From NCBI GenBank assembly GCA_040218875.1, contig JAVJQP010000071.1: a stretch of DNA of 64,000 nt; one strand, written 5' to 3'. A program made the position numbers and the translations under genes. The notes beneath the pieces were generated by a model. That model had not been told where the DNA came from. It saw nothing but the letters and a program-made list of their open reading frames with translations, and ran no database searches. The stretch's first letter is position 1. Each line of letters opens with the position of its first letter. The stretch is from Coleofasciculus sp937127375. GTDB taxonomy: Bacteria; Cyanobacteriota; Cyanobacteriia; Cyanobacteriales; Coleofasciculaceae. Positions 61,678-64,000 of the stretch are shown here, piece by piece.

Positions 61678-62772
61678 ATGAAAAAAATTCTAATTATCGA
61701 AGACGAAGAAACCGTCCGGGAAAATCTCATGGAATTGCTGGAAGCCGAGGAGTTTGAAGTCTGCGGCGCTGGCGATGGTTGTGCGGGATTGGATTTAGTG
61801 CCGCAGTATCAACCGGATTTAATTTTATGTGATGTGATGATGCCCAAATTAGATGGGTTTGGCGTCTTAAATACATTGCGGAAAAATCCTGTAACCGCCA
61901 CCATTCCATTTATGTTTCTCACCGCCCGCACCGATAAAACGGATTTGCGTCAAGGGATGGAACTAGGGGCAGATGATTATATTACCAAGCCTTTTAGTGT
62001 CGATGAATTACTGAATGCGATTGCCTCCCGGTTACAAAAACAAGCGATAATTGAGGAACAACAAACCCAAAAACTCGACCAGTTACGCACCAGTATCAGC
62101 CTGTCTCTCCCCCACGAAATGCGGTCGCCGCTAACGAATATTCTGGGATTTTCCCAGTTATTAGTGGAAGAAGGGGATACCCTGGAACGGCAGGAAATCA
62201 AGGAAATGTCGGAAAGTATCCGTAAATCAGGTGAACGATTACACCGACTGATTCAAAACTTTTTACTCTACGCCGAACTGGAACTCACCGTAACGGATGC
62301 GAATCGGATTCAAGCCTTACGCAGTTCTCGGACCAGTTCCGCCGCCTCAGTGATTGAAACCATGGTTTGGCAACAGGCGAAACGCAGAAATCGAGACGCT
62401 GATGTCAAGCTTGATGTGCATGATTCCAGTCTACAAATTGCCAAAACTCGGATGGAGAAAATTGTAGAAGAGTTAGTGGATAATGCGTTTAAATATTCGA
62501 CGGCTGGCACTCCGGTTTCGGTGATAGGGAGGGCGGTTGCCAGTCAACCATTCTACGCCTTATCAGTTAGCGATCGCGGACGAGGGATGAGTCCAGAACA
62601 AATTACTAAGTTGGGGGCGTATCAGCAGTTTGAACGCAAACTTTATGCCCAACAAGGGACAGGATTGGGACTGAGTATCAGTAAGCGGTTAATCGAACTA
62701 TTGGGGGGAACTTTAACCATTGATAGTATCCCCAATCAACACACCACCGTTCGCGTTCTTCTTCCTGTTTGA
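61678..62772 (+). CDS. REC-histidine kinase hybrid (response-regulator/kinase)
   Basis: Starting MKKILIIEDEETVRENLMEL (61678), the protein has 364 residues; the ATG at 61654 would add eight. An N-terminal REC (phospho-Asp in LILCDVMMPKLDGF; YITKPFS) is followed by HisKA with LPHEMRSPLTNILGFSQLLV (H near 146) and an HATPase domain (DNAFKYSTAGTP; SDRGRGMSPEQI; GTGLGLSISKRLIELLGG). REC-HisKA order without a sensor suggests a relay output kinase taking phosphate from another kinase. It follows the EAL gene after ~300 bases of repeats. Confidence 0.92.
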   Translation: MKKILIIEDEETVRENLMELLEAEEFEVCGAGDGCAGLDLVPQYQPDLILCDVMMPKLDGFGVLNTLRKNPVTATIPFMFLTARTDKTDLRQGMELGADDYITKPFSVDELLNAIASRLQKQAIIEEQQTQKLDQLRTSISLSLPHEMRSPLTNILGFSQLLVEEGDTLERQEIKEMSESIRKSGERLHRLIQNFLLYAELELTVTDANRIQALRSSRTSSAASVIETMVWQQAKRRNRDADVKLDVHDSSLQIAKTRMEKIVEELVDNAFKYSTAGTPVSVIGRAVASQPFYALSVSDRGRGMSPEQITKLGAYQQFERKLYAQQGTGLGLSISKRLIELLGGTLTIDSIPNQHTTVRVLLPV

Positions 62773-62780
62773 AAGGGAAA

Positions 62781-62850
62781 CCCTATTCCCTATTCCCTAT
62801 TCCCTATTCCCTATTCCCTGTTCCCTAACAAATGACAAATGACAAATGAC
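62781..62850. repeat. Two heptamer STRRs, (CCCTATT)n and (AATGACA)n
   Basis: Bases 62781-62826 hold six CCCTATT/CCCTGTT units; bases 62828-62850 hold three AATGACA units. They fill most of the gap between the kinase and yebC. Confidence 0.9.
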
Positions 62851-62896
62851 CAAGCTACCCTAGGGAAGCGGGATTTGACCGATTTGGGTTTCAGTT

Positions 62897-63664
62897 ATGG
62901 CAGGACATAGTAAGTGGGCAAATATTAAGCGCCAGAAGGCGAGAGTGGATGCGGCGAAGGGGAAAACCTTTGCCAAACTCTCACGGGAGATCATTGTCGC
63001 CGCCCGTAGTGGCGTTCCTGACCCGAATGGGAATTTCCGGTTACGCACGGCGATTGAGAAGGCGAAGGCGGCGGGTATTCCCAATGATAATATTGACCGG
63101 GCGATCGCGAAAGGGTCGGGTCAGTTTGATAGTGGTAGCGACAACCTGGAAGAGATTCGCTATGAGGGCTATGGTCCGGGAGGTGTGGCGATTCTGATTG
63201 AAGCCCTTACCGATAATCGTAACCGCACGGCGGCAGATTTGCGATCGGCGTTTACTAAAAATGGCGGGAATCTGGGGGAAACGGGTTGCGTTAGTTGGAT
63301 GTTTGAACAAAAAGGGGTGGTGACGGTAGCGGGTGAGGTGTCCGAGGATCGGCTATTGGAAGCATCACTGGCTGGTGGGGCGGAAACTTATGAGTGGATT
63401 GAAGACGACGAGGAACCGGGGGTGGAAGTTGTTACCGAGGTAACCAATCTAGAACACCTTAATCAAACCTTACAGGATCAGGGCTTCAGCGTGAGCGATG
63501 CTGAGTTACGTTGGATACCGGGGAATAGTGTCGAAATTACTGATCCGGATGTAGCGCGATCGCTCCTAAAATTAATGGATGCCCTAGATGAGTTGGATGA
63601 TGTGCAGAATGTCACCGCCAATTTTGAAATGGCAGATGATTTGGTGTCGTTGACGATGGCGTGA
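62897..63664 (+). CDS. yebC: YebC/TACO1-family protein
   Basis: The 255-residue protein starts MAGHSKWANIKRQKARVDAA, the family hallmark, then RTAIEKAKAAGIPNDNIDRA and YEGYGPGGVAILIEALTDNR. The C-terminal DDLVSLTMA is also typical. YebC/PmpR proteins were described as transcription regulators; recent work on relatives points to helping translation of difficult (for example polyproline) stretches. The length is normal. A terminator follows at 63682. Confidence 0.95.
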   Translation: MAGHSKWANIKRQKARVDAAKGKTFAKLSREIIVAARSGVPDPNGNFRLRTAIEKAKAAGIPNDNIDRAIAKGSGQFDSGSDNLEEIRYEGYGPGGVAILIEALTDNRNRTAADLRSAFTKNGGNLGETGCVSWMFEQKGVVTVAGEVSEDRLLEASLAGGAETYEWIEDDEEPGVEVVTEVTNLEHLNQTLQDQGFSVSDAELRWIPGNSVEITDPDVARSLLKLMDALDELDDVQNVTANFEMADDLVSLTMA

Positions 63665-63681
63665 GACGAGAGTTGGGGCAC

Positions 63682-63705
63682 GGCATTGCTATGCCTCTAT
63701 TTTTT
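63682..63705 (+). terminator. Rho-independent terminator after yebC
   Basis: The hairpin GGCAT-TGCT-ATGCC is followed by TCTATTTTTT, 20 bases past the yebC stop. Confidence 0.75.
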
Positions 63706-63717
63706 GGGCTACCATAC

Positions 63718-63750
63718 CTGACATAAGACATAAGACGAATGACGGATGAC
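63718..63750. repeat. Heptamer STRR overlapping the next start
   Basis: ACATAAG, then GACGAAT and GACGGAT units run into the ATG at 63746. Confidence 0.7.
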
Positions 63751-64000
63751 AACCATTACCATTCGCGAACAGGACTCAACCAATAACGGATTTACGGCGA
63801 CTCTTAGTTTTGATGGGCGGGTGAATTATCCGATCGCAATTACTGACCCTTTCACCCCCAAACAAGAAGAGAATCTGGAATGGTATTTTGAGGAATGGTT
63901 GGTGTTTCCCCAAACTGATACCGTGAAGGCGGAACAGGCGAAGGAATCGGTTAAGGGTTACGGGGAACAATTATTTGAGCAGGTATTTAGAACTAATATT
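63746..64000 (+). CDS. N-terminus of a cyanobacterial CHAT/TPR-type protein (partial)
   Basis: The frame runs from the ATG at 63746 to the window edge: 85 residues starting MTTITIREQDSTNNG. The blocks DGRVNYPIAITDPFTPKQEE and LEWYFEEWLVFPQTDTVKAE are, as I recall, the usual beginning of large cyanobacterial CHAT-domain/TPR or related caspase-like proteins. The effector domain itself is outside the window. The assignment rests on this N-terminal pattern only. Confidence 0.6.
   Translation, partial: MTTITIREQDSTNNGFTATLSFDGRVNYPIAITDPFTPKQEENLEWYFEEWLVFPQTDTVKAEQAKESVKGYGEQLFEQVFRTNI

Overview
The window reads as chromosomal DNA of a filamentous, non-marine-picoplankton-type cyanobacterium, most like the Coleofasciculus/Microcoleus/Moorena group. 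The octamer GCGATCGC (HIP1) is very frequent. Cyanobacterial marker genes are present: ycf66, ycf45, ldpA, an ileS with a CAAD membrane domain, an ETR1-like ethylene-binding histidine kinase and an SLH/OprB porin. The DNA between genes is full of short tandem repeats (7- and 9-bp units) and small hairpin elements. The genus is inferred from gene content only.

Layout. 1-0.7 kb: truncated IS200/IS605 orfB. 1.1-3.0 kb: ilvB. 3.2-5.2 kb: an ATPase + Toprim-like pair resembling defence modules. 5.3-9.7 kb: two kinesin-light-chain-type TPR proteins. 9.9-11.4 kb: a ComM-like AAA protein. 11.5-15.4 kb: an NLR-like (NB-ARC/TPR) gene with a decayed 5' end. 15.6-16.3 kb: a PIN toxin-antitoxin pair. 16.9-22 kb: ycf66 and ileS. 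22.5-23.3 kb: a PEP-CTERM protein. 23.3-32.0 kb: an accessory island built from repeated modules (predicted lipoproteins, DUF4157/eCIS-core proteins, eCIS-type AAA ATPases). 32.2 kb: tRNA-Gln. 32.8-37.6 kb: a small conserved protein, ycf45, ldpA and a membrane protein. 38.1-42.3 kb: the ethylene-receptor-like hybrid kinase. 43.5-53.9 kb: an SDR, then a leftward run of porin, APH-like kinase, ABC exporter and three glycosyltransferases. 54.3-62.8 kb: an OmpR-type two-component pair and four REC/His-kinase/EAL genes. 62.9-64 kb: yebC and the start of a CHAT-type protein.

The most interesting region is the 23.3-32.0 kb island. Two DUF4157 proteins share an almost identical first ~226 residues but have unrelated C-termini; one ends in an L,D-transpeptidase-like HxxG...SxGC motif. 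Each is followed on its own strand by a predicted lipoprotein, and each is divergent from an eCIS-type AAA ATPase gene. One ATPase is intact, one is cut off after its N-terminus, and a third survives only as a ~60-bp 3' scrap. This looks like a tandem array of effector/immunity/ATPase cassettes that has grown and decayed by recombination. No eCIS structural genes (sheath, tube, baseplate) are in the window.

A second theme is mobile short repeats. A ~60-bp element with ends GGGGCGGGTTT and AAACCCGCCC occurs ten times. Two copies are translated in frame inside a hybrid kinase and a glycosyltransferase. A 9-bp repeat found between genes also encodes the Ala/Gly/Glu linker of the same kinase. Heptamer arrays supply start and stop codons of several genes.
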